A stretch of 64,000 nt of DNA from an uncultured Anderseniella sp. (GTDB lineage: Bacteria > Pseudomonadota > Alphaproteobacteria > Rhizobiales > Aestuariivirgaceae), in contig CANKYU010000002.1 in assembly GCA_947488295.1 (NCBI GenBank), positions 124,001 to 188,000 of the forward strand, written 5' to 3'. The position numbers and the translations under genes were made by a program. The notes beneath the pieces were generated by a model. It ran no database searches, was not told the origin of the DNA, and saw only the letters and a program-made list of their open reading frames with translations. Shown one piece after another: positions 33,588 through 43,767 of the stretch. Positions within the stretch are counted from its first letter, which is position 1; every line of letters starts with the position of its first letter.

Positions 33588-34205
33588 ATGGCCGCAAGAG
33601 CAAAAAAACCGGAGGCACCACGTGCCTGGCAGCGCATGCTGTCGGGACGCAGGCTGGACCTGCTGGAACCGTCTCCGCTGGATGTCGAGATTGAGGACAT
33701 TGCCCACGGCCTGGCGCGCGTCGCGCGCTGGAACGGCCAGACCCATGGGGCACACGCGTTTTCGGTCGCCCAACACTGTGTTCTCGTCGAACAGTTGCTG
33801 GGCGAATTTTACCCGAACACCGATCCGCGCTGGCGGCTGGCGGCCCTGCTGCATGATGCGTCCGAATACGTGATCGGCGACATGATCTCGCCGTTCAAGG
33901 CAGCGCTCGGGCTGGACTACAGGGCATTTGAAGGCAGGCTGATGGAGGCTGTGCACGTGCGCTTCGGACTGCCCGCGCATTTACCGGACAGGGTTGAAAC
34001 CCAGATCAAGCGGGCCGACAAGGCGTCCGCATTTTTTGAGGCGACCGTGCTGGCGGGATTCGACGATGGCGAGGCAGCGAAATTTTTTGGCCGCCCTCGC
34101 GGGCTCGATGCAGCCATGGTTTCATCCCTGCAGAAACTGACACCGCAATCGGCAGAACAGGCCGGTGCCGCCTTCATGAAGAAATTCGCACAATTGCGAA
34201 TTTAA
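33588..34205 (+). CDS. HD-domain hydrolase (YfbR-like nucleotidase)
   Basis: A 205-residue protein from the ATG at 33588, five bases after tag; the longer frame overlaps tag and is rejected. The HD motifs are visible: HAFSVAQHCVLV gives the first His, and AALLHDASEYVIGDM gives the HD pair. This fits the YfbR/HD_3 group of 5'-deoxynucleotidase-like phosphohydrolases. It overlaps the convergent aminotransferase by four bases. The position after tag suggests nucleotide metabolism or repair. Confidence 0.85.
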   Translation: MAARAKKPEAPRAWQRMLSGRRLDLLEPSPLDVEIEDIAHGLARVARWNGQTHGAHAFSVAQHCVLVEQLLGEFYPNTDPRWRLAALLHDASEYVIGDMISPFKAALGLDYRAFEGRLMEAVHVRFGLPAHLPDRVETQIKRADKASAFFEATVLAGFDDGEAAKFFGRPRGLDAAMVSSLQKLTPQSAEQAGAAFMKKFAQLRI

Positions 34206-35050
34206 GCGAGTTTCCCGGCGGAATGAGCATAAGCCCAATACAGTTCCCGCGCCCGGGCGTACATCGGACCGGGCTGCAAATCGCGGTCTTCAATCCTGAT
34301 GACAGGCGACACCTTGGCCCAGTTACCGGTAGAGAACACTTCGTCCGCGGTCTCGAAATCATGCCATTTCAGCGAGCCCTCATGCACCTTGATGCCATCT
34401 TCGCGCAGCAGGTTGACGATGCGCTGCCGGGTAATGCCGTTCAGGAACGTGCCGTTGGGCACCGGGGTGAAAACCTCGCCGTCCCTGGCGTACCAGATGT
34501 TGGCCGTGGCAAGCTCGGACACGTTCGACAACGGATCCAGCATCGCCGCATTGTCGAAGCCGCGAGCGCGGGCCTCGCGCATGGCACGGGCCGAATTGGG
34601 ATAATGGCAGGCGGCCTTGGCATCGGTCGGGGCATATTCAAGCGACGGGCGGCGAAACGGCGAACAGGTAACGGAAAATCCGGCAACCGGCGGCATGGGC
34701 GCATCATAAACCGACAGCGCAAACCGGGTCGTGTCAGGGTCCACATCCACAAAACCTTCATCGGCCCAGTACATCGGGCGGATATAGAGTTCGGCATCAC
34801 CGGCAAACTTTGCGATGCCCTCGCGCGCCAGCGCCTCGATCTCACGTGCATCATGCATCGGCTTCAGGCCAAAGGTTTTGGCAGACGCCACGACCCGGTC
34901 GCAATGCTGATCCAGGTCGGGGGCCGTGCCTTCAAAGGCGCGGGCGCCGTCGAACACGCATGATCCCAGCCACATGGCATGTGTCATCGGGCTGGCCACC
35001 ATGGGAGGGGTGTCATGCCAGTCACCGTTCATCCACGTCCATGTAGCCAT
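34202..35050 (-). CDS. Class IV aminotransferase (branched-chain amino acid aminotransferase-like)
   Basis: A 282-residue PLP enzyme from the ATG at 35050, preceded by AGGAGGCG. The fold-type IV pattern includes CVFDGARAFEG, KAACHYPNSARAMREAR (PLP-lysine in KAACHY), ELATANIWYARDGEVFTP and NGITRQRIVNLL. BCAT and D-amino acid transaminases are the closest families; substrate cannot be fixed. The sequence FSTGNWAKVSPVI is the BCAT-type motif SGTA(x)V counterpart. Confidence 0.88.
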   Translation of the reverse strand: MATWTWMNGDWHDTPPMVASPMTHAMWLGSCVFDGARAFEGTAPDLDQHCDRVVASAKTFGLKPMHDAREIEALAREGIAKFAGDAELYIRPMYWADEGFVDVDPDTTRFALSVYDAPMPPVAGFSVTCSPFRRPSLEYAPTDAKAACHYPNSARAMREARARGFDNAAMLDPLSNVSELATANIWYARDGEVFTPVPNGTFLNGITRQRIVNLLREDGIKVHEGSLKWHDFETADEVFSTGNWAKVSPVIRIEDRDLQPGPMYARARELYWAYAHSAGKLA

Positions 35051-35153
35051 GTTTCGCCTCCTGAAGCGCCTGTTTAATGCCCGACCCGAAAACAACCAAG
35101 CCAATGCGTGTAAGGAATGTGCGGGATGAAGCGTTGTTCCGTCCAGCCCAAAT

Positions 35154-35182
35154 TAAAAAAACCCCGCAAAATCATGCGAGGT
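35154..35182 (-). terminator. Intrinsic terminator after the SleB-type gene
   Basis: On the minus strand ACCTCGCA-TGATTT-TGCGGGGT is followed by a run of T. The stem has eight pairs with one G-U, and it starts 35 bases after the cell wall hydrolase stop. This is a clear Rho-independent terminator. Confidence 0.85.
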
Positions 35183-35216
35183 ATCCGGAAATTTTCAGCA
35201 GATGAAATAGTCGGGG

Positions 35217-36215
35217 TCAGACGCCGTTGTAGAAAATATGCCGGCCGATCTTGATAAGCCGCTTCATGCTGCCTGACCAGCTCGGGTTCACATAATCGGC
35301 GTGATAGTGGGTTGCCGTTGACACGACGCGAACATAGGCGTCGCCGGCCATTGCGCGAGATGCCAGCTTCTTGGCTTTCGCCCATTCCTTCGGCCCACGT
35401 GGTGCGTCCCGCTTGCCGTCACAGGCGAATGAGAACTGACACGAATTCAACCGGTGTGCCCCGTCATACACGACCCCGCAAATCGTATTGGGATAGAGCT
35501 TGGACTTGACCCGGTTGAGAATGACATTGGCCACCGCGATCTGGCCTGCTTCCGGCTCGGAGCGAGCCTCGAAGTATATGGCACGCGCCAGGCAATCTTT
35601 CTCGGCAAGGCGCGCTTCACGCTTTTTCAGAACCTTGCGTTTTTCGCCACGGCCCAGACGGAAGCCGGACTCGAGCTGCGAAATTGACGGCGATGGCGGA
35701 ATTGAGACCAGCTGTAACCGACCCTGTGGCTGATAGGCCGCCGGTGTTATGATCTGCTCCTGGGCACCGGGCAAAGTCAGCTCAACCTCGTTGCTGACAA
35801 AGTCCGACTTGCCAAGACTTGCCACCACGACGCGATTGTCGGTGGGCACCACACGAAAGTCCTCCGCCGCCGAATCGTCAAGCAACGATCCCTTGCTGGC
35901 AATCGTTGTCGCGGGAGACACCACATCGCGCCAATGGGCAGCTGCAGAAGAAGTGCCTGAAGCAACATTGTTCTGACTGTTGATTGCAACGAGACTGTTT
36001 GAAGCCGTGGCCTTGGACATGTAGTGGCTGGCAACCGCTACGGCAGCGACAAATGCAAAGCCTGCACAGGCATATGACAGGATATCCGACAATCCAATTG
36101 ATTGATCAGCATCATCCCACCGGGTGTCGTGCTGAGCACGCATCCGCATATGTCTGTCGTAATTACTCAAACAGGCGGGCCTTTCCCTGCAAGGTCCGTA
36201 AGAATTAGTCGTCAC
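35217..36215 (-). CDS. SleB/CwlJ-type cell wall hydrolase, membrane anchored
   Basis: A 332-residue protein. A single membrane segment is at about residues 45-65 (ILSYACAGFAFVAAVAVASH), followed by a variable linker. The C-terminal Hydrolase_2 domain begins at about 207 with CLARAIYFEARSEPEAGQIAVA, where the Glu is catalytic, and continues with VILNRVKS, CQFSF and THYHADYVNPSW. This fits the SleB-like peptidoglycan lytic enzymes of alphaproteobacteria. An intrinsic terminator follows. Confidence 0.9.
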   Translation of the reverse strand: MTTNSYGPCRERPACLSNYDRHMRMRAQHDTRWDDADQSIGLSDILSYACAGFAFVAAVAVASHYMSKATASNSLVAINSQNNVASGTSSAAAHWRDVVSPATTIASKGSLLDDSAAEDFRVVPTDNRVVVASLGKSDFVSNEVELTLPGAQEQIITPAAYQPQGRLQLVSIPPSPSISQLESGFRLGRGEKRKVLKKREARLAEKDCLARAIYFEARSEPEAGQIAVANVILNRVKSKLYPNTICGVVYDGAHRLNSCQFSFACDGKRDAPRGPKEWAKAKKLASRAMAGDAYVRVVSTATHYHADYVNPSWSGSMKRLIKIGRHIFYNGV

Positions 36216-36341
36216 TCATCCCCAAAGGATAGTCCTTCAGCGTTTATCATAGGTTAACCATGCAAGCAAGTTTACCAGTGCCGAAAAACTGCAGCATACA
36301 CAGGCTTTGAGTCTACATCATTAACGCCGCAATCATCCGGT

Positions 36342-39017
36342 TCAGGCGTCCCCGATAGCCGCCTGCGCAGCGGCCAGCCGGGCAATTGGCACCCGGAACG
36401 GCGAACAGGACACATAATCCAGGCCCGCTGTATGGCAGAAATGCACACTTGCGGGGTCACCGCCATGCTCGCCGCAGATGCCGAGCTTGATGTCAGGGCG
36501 CACGGAACGGCCGCGTTCAACCCCGATTTTCACCAGTTCGCCAACCCCGTCCACGTCAATGGACACAAACGGATCGCGCTCCCAGATACCCTTGTTCACA
36601 TAGTCATCCATGAACCGGGCCGAATCATCCCGGCTGATGCCGAACGCTGTTTGCGTGAGATCGTTTGTTCCGAACGAGAAAAATTCGGCTGCACCTGCAA
36701 TATCATCGGCTTTCAGACAGGCCCGTGGCAATTCGATCATTGTTCCGCACAGGAACTCGATTTTCTGCCCCGACTGGGCCTCCACCTCCGCATGCACGGC
36801 AGAAATGCTTGCCGCCACCAGGTCATATTCAGCGCGACCGGCAATCAGCGGGATCATCACTTCCGGAATCGGCGCCGTACCGGTCTTGCCGGTAGCCTCC
36901 ACCACGGCCTCAAAAATTGCGCGCGCCTGCATTTCAGCAATTTCCGGATAGGTGACCGCCAGCCGGCAACCGCGATGGCCCAGCATCGGATTGAATTCGT
37001 CCAGTTCTGCAACCCGGGCCCGCAGCACCTCCGGGTCAATGTCCATATTGCTGGCAACCTCGAGAATCTCCTCTTCGCCGTGCGGCAGAAACTCGTGCAA
37101 TGGCGGGTCCAGCAGGCGAATGGTCACCGGCAGGCCGGCCATGATTTCGAACAGTTCGACGAAGTCGGCGCGCTGCATGGGCAGCAGTTTGGCAAGTGCG
37201 GTCCGACGCTGGGTATCGGTGTCGGCAACGATCATTTCGCGCACCGCGGCAATGCGCTCGTTTTCAAAGAACATGTGCTCGGTGCGGCACAGGCCAATGC
37301 CCTCGGCGCCGAATTCGCGGGCCATGCGGGCATCGGTCGGTGTATCGGCATTAGCGCGAATGCCAAGTTTACGGATATCATCGGCCCATTTCATGATATG
37401 GCCAAAATCCCCGGAAAGCTCAGGCTTGATGGTGGGAATCTCTCCGCGCATCACCTGGCCTGACGCACCATCAATGGTGACAATTTCACCGGCCTGAACG
37501 GTTTGGCCCATGACCGTGAATTTCTGTTCGTCGTAATTGACATGAATGGCACCTGCACCCGACACGCACGGCTTGCCCATGCCGCGTGCGACCACGGCCG
37601 CGTGGGAGGTCATGCCACCACGTGTGGTCAGGATGCCTTCAGCGGCATGCATGCCGTGAATGTCTTCCGGGCTGGTTTCAACGCGCACCAGGATAACCCT
37701 GCGGCCCTGCGCCTTGGCCTGTTCAGCCTCATCACTGTCGAAAACCACCTCTCCGCAGGCAGCGCCCGGAGACGCCGGCAGGCCGGAGGCGATAATGTCG
37801 CGCTCGGCCTCGGGGTCGAGGGTCGGGTGCAGCAACTGGTCCAGCGATCCGGGATCGATGCGCGCCACAGCTTCCGATTTGCTGATCAGGCCATCCTCGG
37901 CCATATCAACCGCGATTTTCAGGGCCGCCTGCGCGGTGCGTTTGCCCGACCGGGTCTGCAGCATCCACAGCTTGCCGTCCTGGATGGTGAACTCCAGGTC
38001 CTGCATGTCTCGGTAATGCGCTTCCAGCCGGTCGAAAATGCCGGTCAGCTCCTTGAAGGTTTCCGGCATCAGCTGTTCCAGCGACGGGTCACTCATGCCG
38101 GCCTCGATACGGGCTGCCTCGGTGATGTTTTGCGGCGTGCGGATACCGGCCACCACGTCTTCGCCCTGTGCGTTGACCAGAAACTCGCCATAGAGTTCGC
38201 TGGTACCGGTTGACGGGTTGCGGGTGAACGCCACGCCGGTGGCCGATGTGTCCCCCATATTGCCGAACACCATGGCCTGCACATTGACAGCCGTGCCCCA
38301 GCCGTCAGGAATTTCGTTGAGCTTGCGATAGGTGATGGCACGGGCCGACTGCCACGACTTTATCACCGCACCGATGGCGCCCCACAACTGGGCATTGACG
38401 TCCTGCGGGAACGGTTCGCCGGATTCTTCCTCAACCAGCGCCTTGAACCGCTCGATCAGAATTGCCCATTCATCCGCACTGACGTCGGTATCCAGCTCAT
38501 GGCCGTTTTCGTCCTTGAACTCACCCAGCATGTCCTCGAAGGCATCGTGATCGAGGCCAAGCACCACATCGGAATACATCTGGATGAAGCGGCGGTAGCT
38601 GTCATAGGCAAAGCGCTTGTCACCGGCGCGTTCGGCAAGCCCCTGCACGGTGTCGTCATTGAGACCCAGGTTCAGCACCGTATCCATCATGCCGGGCATG
38701 GACACCCGGGCGCCGGAGCGCACCGATACGAGCAGCGGGTTGGTCTTGTCGCCGAAGCCGGCGCCGACCTTGTCGCCCACCCACTTGACGGCGGCGGCGA
38801 CATCGGTCTCCAGTCCGTCAGGATAGGCATTGTTGTTGGTATAGTAGCCGGTGCAGACTTGCGTGGTGATGGTGAAACCGGGCGGAACCGGCACGCCAAG
38901 CTGGCACATCTCGGCAAGGTTGGCGCCCTTGCCGCCCAGCAGTTCCTTGTCCTTCGCCGTGCCGTCTGCCTGGCCGTCACCAAACTGATAGACCATCTTG
39001 CCGGAAGAAGTGCTCAT
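36342..39017 (-). CDS. ppdK: Pyruvate phosphate dikinase
   Basis: An 891-residue PPDK from the ATG at 39017 (GCAGGAAA upstream); the family starts near VYQFGDG, so the ATG seven codons later is also possible. Features: GGKGANLAEM, the phosphohistidine loop GGMTSHAAVVARGMGKP, and the C-terminal PEP domain with CGTMIELPRACL and CGEHGGDP. It interconverts pyruvate, ATP and phosphate with PEP, AMP and diphosphate. It stands alone, with repeat-containing DNA upstream. Confidence 0.95.
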   Translation of the reverse strand: MSTSSGKMVYQFGDGQADGTAKDKELLGGKGANLAEMCQLGVPVPPGFTITTQVCTGYYTNNNAYPDGLETDVAAAVKWVGDKVGAGFGDKTNPLLVSVRSGARVSMPGMMDTVLNLGLNDDTVQGLAERAGDKRFAYDSYRRFIQMYSDVVLGLDHDAFEDMLGEFKDENGHELDTDVSADEWAILIERFKALVEEESGEPFPQDVNAQLWGAIGAVIKSWQSARAITYRKLNEIPDGWGTAVNVQAMVFGNMGDTSATGVAFTRNPSTGTSELYGEFLVNAQGEDVVAGIRTPQNITEAARIEAGMSDPSLEQLMPETFKELTGIFDRLEAHYRDMQDLEFTIQDGKLWMLQTRSGKRTAQAALKIAVDMAEDGLISKSEAVARIDPGSLDQLLHPTLDPEAERDIIASGLPASPGAACGEVVFDSDEAEQAKAQGRRVILVRVETSPEDIHGMHAAEGILTTRGGMTSHAAVVARGMGKPCVSGAGAIHVNYDEQKFTVMGQTVQAGEIVTIDGASGQVMRGEIPTIKPELSGDFGHIMKWADDIRKLGIRANADTPTDARMAREFGAEGIGLCRTEHMFFENERIAAVREMIVADTDTQRRTALAKLLPMQRADFVELFEIMAGLPVTIRLLDPPLHEFLPHGEEEILEVASNMDIDPEVLRARVAELDEFNPMLGHRGCRLAVTYPEIAEMQARAIFEAVVEATGKTGTAPIPEVMIPLIAGRAEYDLVAASISAVHAEVEAQSGQKIEFLCGTMIELPRACLKADDIAGAAEFFSFGTNDLTQTAFGISRDDSARFMDDYVNKGIWERDPFVSIDVDGVGELVKIGVERGRSVRPDIKLGICGEHGGDPASVHFCHTAGLDYVSCSPFRVPIARLAAAQAAIGDA

Positions 39018-39390
39018 TTTCCTGCCCCTGTCCTGATTTTCGCACCGTGGGATGATGTGCGGTGAGTTTAAGGCCACAAACGGACAGGTTTTTCAAGTCG
39101 CAGCATTGCCACATCAACACTTGATTATTAGTCGAACAGCTTATCCGCCTTCGGCGGGCCGTTCTTGTTTAGTTTATATCGCTCACGCAAGCAGCCTGAC
39201 GGCTGCGCTCCGCGGGGGCGCACTTCGTGCGGCGGCCGGTCGGCCTTGCCTCAGCACTGGCGTGCTTCGGAGGAATATTTCAAATCAGTTGTGCTAAACT
39301 CTGGAACTAGGCCCGACGGACCTCGGGCCGGTCAGGCCCGCCCTCGCGGAGCGCAGCCGTCAGGCTGCCTGCGTGAGCGGGATAAAAGCC
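39018..39390. repeat. Intergenic repeat block between ppdK and glyS
   Basis: The block holds inverted copies of a shared element. Copy one is at about 39133-39275 (GCTCACGCAAGCAGCCTGAC and following). Copy two is at about 39336-39382 in opposite orientation, ending in GCGTGAGCGGG. Related sequence flanks the YcxB genes at 55381-55480 and 57031-57131. No gene was found in the remaining bases. The block lies between the start of ppdK and the end of glyS. Confidence 0.75.
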
Positions 39391-41505
39391 CTACCCCTCG
39401 ATTTTCGAGAAATCAGCCACGGCGAGCGTTGCCTCGCGGATGCGATTGAGCAGTTTCAGGCGGTTTTCGCGGAACGTCGGATCGTCGGCGTTGACCGTCA
39501 CCTTGTCGAAGAACTGGTCCACCGGGCCACGCAGCTTGGCGATATGGCCCATGGCGGACACGAAGTCCTCCGCCTCGACGGCGCGTTTGGCATTGGCTTC
39601 CGACTGGGATACGGCCCGGTTCAGATCCTTTTCGTCACCCTGTAGCAGCAACTTGGTTTCCGGTGCGCCGGTGAAGCTGCGGCCATCCTTCTTTTCCTCG
39701 ATCTTCAGGATGTTGGATGCCCGCTTGACCCCGGCCAGCAGGTTCTGGCCGTCGTCCGTCTCCAGGAAAGCCGACAGTGCTTCCACACGCCTGACGATCA
39801 TCAGCAGATCGTCCTGATTGCCGAGCGCAAACACCGCGTCGATGAGGTCATGCCGGGTGCCGCCTTCACGCAGATAAACCTTCAGACGGTCAGCGAAGAA
39901 TGACAGCAGGTCAGCCGTGGTATCGCTGTCTGCCTTGCCGGGGACGACCGCATCGCCTTCATCGCTTTCCACATCGCTATGCATTGCCTCAAGAATTGGC
40001 TTCAGGCCTGCAGTGGTCAGGGCAAGCAGTTTCAACCGAAGCTCACCTTCGAGCACAGTGCGGATGACACCCAGTGCGGCGCGTCTCAGCGCATAGGGGT
40101 CTTTCGATCCGGTCGGCTTCTCGTCGATCGCCCAGAAGCCGACCAGCGTATCGATCTTGTCGGCGAGCGCCACGGCCTGGGCCACCTTGCCGGACGGCAC
40201 ATCGTCGGACGGGCCTTGCGGCTTGTAATGGTCACGGATGGCGATCTGGACATCTTCATCGAGGCCTTCGGCCCGGGCATAATAGCTGCCCATCAGGCCC
40301 TGCAATTCAGGAAATTCGCCAACCATCTCGGTCACCAGGTCGGTCTTGGCCAATCTTGCCGCCAGTCTTGCCTGGGCCTCGTCCGCGCCGATTGTCCCGG
40401 CGATTTCACCGGCCAGCGCTTCAAGGCGGGCAACCCGCTCGGCCTGAGTGCCCAGCTTTGCATGGAAAGTGATCTTCTCAAGCTGCGGCAGGCGGTCTTC
40501 GAGCGCGATCTTCTTGTCCTGCTCCCAGAAGAAGCGGGCATCGGACAGCCGCGCCGCGATCACCTTGTTGTTGCCTTCGGTGATCTTCTTGCCGCCATCC
40601 TTCGCAATGAGATTTGAAACCAGCAGGTAATGGTTGGAGAGGTTTCCGGACTTGTCGGTCAGCGCAAAGCACTTCTGATGGCTTTTGATCGAGGTGACGA
40701 TCACCTCGGCCGGCACGTCGAGAAAGCTCTTGTGAAATTCGCCCATCAGCACGACCGGCCATTCCACAAGGCCTGCAACCTCGGCCAGCAGCGCCTTGTC
40801 CTCGATCAGTTCCAGACCCTTGGCAAACGCCAGATTGCCGGCTTCGCTGCGAATGGCCTCCATGCGCTCATCGGCATCCAGCATGACATGGGCCGAGCGC
40901 AGGGATTGTTCATAGTCATCAAACGCTGTGACTGCAATTTCTGCCGGATTGAGGAAGCGATGACCGCGCGTGGTGTTGCCCGACCGGATACCATCCACAT
41001 CAAACGGCACAACTTCACCGTCAAACATGCACAAAATGGACTGCAGCGGCCTGACCCAGCGCAGGCTGCCTGTTCCCCAGCGCATGGACTTGGGCCACGG
41101 GAACCTGCGCACCACATCCGGCACAATGGCAGCAATGACATCAGAGGTTTTCTGCCCTGGCTTGTTGATACGGACCACATAGAAAGCGCCCTTGCCCTTC
41201 TTGTCCTCTTCAACGTCGCATTGATCCAGCGTAACACCGGCAGACTTGAGAAACCCCTGAACCGCCTGTTCAGGCGCATCGATACGCGGACCCTTGCGGT
41301 CCTCTTTGACATCGGCGGTGCGCACTGCCAGCCCGTCCACACACAAGACCAGCCGTCGTGGCGTGACATGTGCCCTGGCACTTTCATAGGTCACACCTTG
41401 CTCCACCAGTGCGCCGGTGACCAGTTTCTGCAGATCAGCCGCGGCGCGGGCCTGCATGCGGGCCGGGATTTCCTCGGAGAACAGTTCTAACAGGAGCTCA
41501 GCCAT
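39391..41505 (-). CDS. glyS: Glycine-tRNA ligase beta subunit
   Basis: A 704-residue GlyS from the ATG at 41505 ([18 protein letters not shown]), overlapping glyQ by eight bases; the longer start 14 codons earlier is rejected by the family N-terminus. The RWVRPLQSI and SHQKCF regions are typical. It acts in the alpha2beta2 glycyl-tRNA synthetase. The pair is co-translated with glyQ first. Confidence 0.95.
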   Translation of the reverse strand: MAELLLELFSEEIPARMQARAAADLQKLVTGALVEQGVTYESARAHVTPRRLVLCVDGLAVRTADVKEDRKGPRIDAPEQAVQGFLKSAGVTLDQCDVEEDKKGKGAFYVVRINKPGQKTSDVIAAIVPDVVRRFPWPKSMRWGTGSLRWVRPLQSILCMFDGEVVPFDVDGIRSGNTTRGHRFLNPAEIAVTAFDDYEQSLRSAHVMLDADERMEAIRSEAGNLAFAKGLELIEDKALLAEVAGLVEWPVVLMGEFHKSFLDVPAEVIVTSIKSHQKCFALTDKSGNLSNHYLLVSNLIAKDGGKKITEGNNKVIAARLSDARFFWEQDKKIALEDRLPQLEKITFHAKLGTQAERVARLEALAGEIAGTIGADEAQARLAARLAKTDLVTEMVGEFPELQGLMGSYYARAEGLDEDVQIAIRDHYKPQGPSDDVPSGKVAQAVALADKIDTLVGFWAIDEKPTGSKDPYALRRAALGVIRTVLEGELRLKLLALTTAGLKPILEAMHSDVESDEGDAVVPGKADSDTTADLLSFFADRLKVYLREGGTRHDLIDAVFALGNQDDLLMIVRRVEALSAFLETDDGQNLLAGVKRASNILKIEEKKDGRSFTGAPETKLLLQGDEKDLNRAVSQSEANAKRAVEAEDFVSAMGHIAKLRGPVDQFFDKVTVNADDPTFRENRLKLLNRIREATLAVADFSKIEG

Positions 41506-42427
41506 TTTGTTGCGCGCTCCCGCCTGATGTTCTGGCCCACGCTTCACAGCACCCCTTGGCCAGATCGCGAACCCGCAGAATGTAGGCCTGGCGCTCGGTC
41601 ACTGAAATCACACCGCGCGCATCAAGCAGGTTGAAGACATGCGATGCCTTGATGCACTGGTCATACGCCGGCAGCGCCATGAGATGTTTGGCGCCCTTGT
41701 CGCCGGCTGCCAGCAGCGCCTTGCACTCAGCTTCGGCAAACCGGAACTGCTGCAGCAGTGTTTCTGTGTTGGCATGGTCAAAATTGTGCCGTGAGTATTC
41801 CTGTTCCGCCTGCAGGAACACATCACCATAGCTGACGCGATCGTCGCCATCGCCGCCATTGAAGTTCAGATCATAGACATTGTCGACGCCCTGCACATAC
41901 ATGGCCAGGCGTTCGAGACCATAGGTCAGTTCCCCTGATACCGGGTCGCAGTCCATACCGCCTACCTGCTGGAAATAGGTGAACTGCGAGACTTCCATGC
42001 CATCGCACCACACTTCCCAGCCCAGCCCCCAGGCACCCAGCGTCGGGCTCTCCCAGTCATCTTCAACGAAGCGAATGTCGTGGTTTTCGCGGTCGATGCC
42101 GATCGCATACAACGATCCGAGATACAGCTCCTGCAGATCCGGCGGCGATGGTTTGAGGATCACCTGGTACTGGTAGTAGTGTTGCAGCCGGTTGGGGTTT
42201 TCACCAAAGCGGCCATCCTTGGGACGACGCGACGGCTGCACGTAGGCCGCCTTCCACGGGTTCGGGCCTACCGAGCGCAACGTGGTTGCCGGATGGAAGG
42301 TGCCGGCGCCGACTTCCATGTCATAGGGTTGCAGGATCACACATCCCCTGGCCGCCCAGTAGTTGTGCAGCGTGAGGATAAGATCCTGAAAGGACTTTTT
42401 CGGATTTAGGCCGGAGGGCGCAGTCAT
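41498..42427 (-). CDS. glyQ: Glycine-tRNA ligase alpha subunit
   Basis: A 309-residue GlyQ with the class II features [19 protein letters not shown] near the N-terminus, [20 protein letters not shown], and [19 protein letters not shown]. It charges tRNA-Gly with GlyS. Codon use and position are ordinary. The gene follows the small 59-residue protein gene and precedes glyS. Confidence 0.96.
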   Translation of the reverse strand: MTAPSGLNPKKSFQDLILTLHNYWAARGCVILQPYDMEVGAGTFHPATTLRSVGPNPWKAAYVQPSRRPKDGRFGENPNRLQHYYQYQVILKPSPPDLQELYLGSLYAIGIDRENHDIRFVEDDWESPTLGAWGLGWEVWCDGMEVSQFTYFQQVGGMDCDPVSGELTYGLERLAMYVQGVDNVYDLNFNGGDGDDRVSYGDVFLQAEQEYSRHNFDHANTETLLQQFRFAEAECKALLAAGDKGAKHLMALPAYDQCIKASHVFNLLDARGVISVTERQAYILRVRDLAKGCCEAWARTSGGSAQQNG

Positions 42428-42559
42428 TTTTAAAGTAACTTTGAAAGGCCTCTGGATCGCCAGACGCAGTGAATCGCTGGCCGGAACCTATTGCGCTGAC
42501 CAACACCGGTCAAGCGGCGACCCACAAGGTGGCTGCATTCGGGCCGGAACCGGAGACAA

Positions 42560-42739
42560 TCAGTCCTCCGGGTAGTACACGCCGGTTACCGGGTCCTGGC
42601 GCAACCGGCTCTTGCGAACGCGGTTATGTTCATTGGTCTTCACCTTGACGGCAGATTTTGCCTGCAGGTTCGAAAGTGCGCGTGCCACAGTATATGACAT
42701 GGCAATACCAACACCGGCCAACAACAGTTTGTAGATCAT
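42560..42739 (-). CDS. Small 59-residue protein with N-terminal hydrophobic segment
   Basis: Read on the minus strand: MIYKLLLAGVGIAMSYTVAR, then a basic middle (KSAVKVKTNEHNRVRKSRL) and RQDPVTGVYYPED at the end. AAGGA lies about ten bases upstream of the ATG at 42739. The N-terminus looks like a signal anchor or short membrane segment. It sits between the S49 protease gene and glyQ on the same strand. It is short enough to be missed by usual length cut-offs. Function unknown. Confidence 0.7.
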   Translation of the reverse strand: MIYKLLLAGVGIAMSYTVARALSNLQAKSAVKVKTNEHNRVRKSRLRQDPVTGVYYPED

Positions 42740-42782
42740 TGTATCTTCATTCCTTCGAAAAGGCTTCTACCCGTTTCAGCTT

Positions 42783-43682
42783 TCACAAACCGTAACGAGA
42801 CCACAAAGCGCGCTCTTCTGCAAGCTCAAGAGCGCTGGACGCGACTCCTTGTCCTGCCGCCCTGGCCGCACTGTCGACAGACGATCCGCCGCCCGGCAGC
42901 AGGAGCTTGCGCAGGGAAAACCCGCTCTTTTGCTCAATGGTCTTGATGATGACGTCGTCACCAAACTTGTCCTGCAGGATTTCATGCATTGTGCCGAGGC
43001 CGTCCACGAGGCCGCGGTCCAGCGCCTTGTCACCGGCCCAGAACAAGCCGGAAAACAATTCATCTTCCTTGCCCTTGAGCTGCGCCTGGCGCCGCGAACG
43101 CACGATGTCCTTGAACGCTTCATGCACGTCGAGCTGCAGGGATTTCAAATGGGCGACATCTTCCTTCTTTTCAGGCAGGAACGGGTCCAGCACGGATTTG
43201 TTGGTCCCTGCCGTATACACCCGGCGCTCCACTCCGAGCTTCTTGATTGCGGCCTGAAAACCAAAACCTGACGATATGACGCCAATCGAACCCACCACAG
43301 AGCTTCGATCAGCAAATATCTCGTCGCCTGCCACAGCCAGCAGATAACCGCCGGATGCAGCCACATCTTCGCAAAACACCAATACCGTGACTTCGTGCTT
43401 TTTTGCGAGCTGGCGGATACGATTGAAGATCAGGGTCGACTGAACCGGTGAACCGCCCGGTGAATTGATCGACAGGGCCAGAGCTGCCAGGCCCGGAATG
43501 GCGAACGCCTGCTCCAGAGTTTCCTCTATACCTGCCATGGAAAGCGACTTGCTCATGGGTCCGGACATGCCGATGGCGCCCGTCAGACGGACATGGGCGA
43601 CAAATTTACGCTTGCCCCGCAGCAGTCTCGTCAGCCATCCAGCCTTCTTTTTCTTCTTCTTGTTTGATGTGCGTGAAACCAT
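42783..43682 (-). CDS. S49-family signal peptide peptidase-like protease
   Basis: A 299-residue SppA/SohB-type protein. The N-terminus is basic (SNKKKKKAGWLTRLL). LALSINSPGGSPVQS, VFCEDVAASGGYLLAVAGDEIFADRSSVVGSIGVI are the family core; the nucleophile Ser is in ASGGY at about residue 110, and the general-base Lys is expected around RRQAQLKG. This single-domain form is usual in alphaproteobacteria. It belongs to the glyQ/glyS neighbourhood. Confidence 0.9.
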   Translation of the reverse strand: MVSRTSNKKKKKKAGWLTRLLRGKRKFVAHVRLTGAIGMSGPMSKSLSMAGIEETLEQAFAIPGLAALALSINSPGGSPVQSTLIFNRIRQLAKKHEVTVLVFCEDVAASGGYLLAVAGDEIFADRSSVVGSIGVISSGFGFQAAIKKLGVERRVYTAGTNKSVLDPFLPEKKEDVAHLKSLQLDVHEAFKDIVRSRRQAQLKGKEDELFSGLFWAGDKALDRGLVDGLGTMHEILQDKFGDDVIIKTIEQKSGFSLRKLLLPGGGSSVDSAARAAGQGVASSALELAEERALWSRYGL

Positions 43683-43767
43683 TTTTGGAGCTGCCTTTTC
43701 GGATAGTGATACTCAGCAAACCCTAAATGGTGCACCTGCGCGAAAACCTCAAGGGATCGCCACGAGT

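Noticed and set aside
36432..38213. Two long plus-strand frames opposite ppdK
   Set aside because: ppdK is intact on the other strand and covers the whole stretch.
40630..41490. 286-codon frame opposite glyS
   Set aside because: Shadow of glyS with no independent signals.
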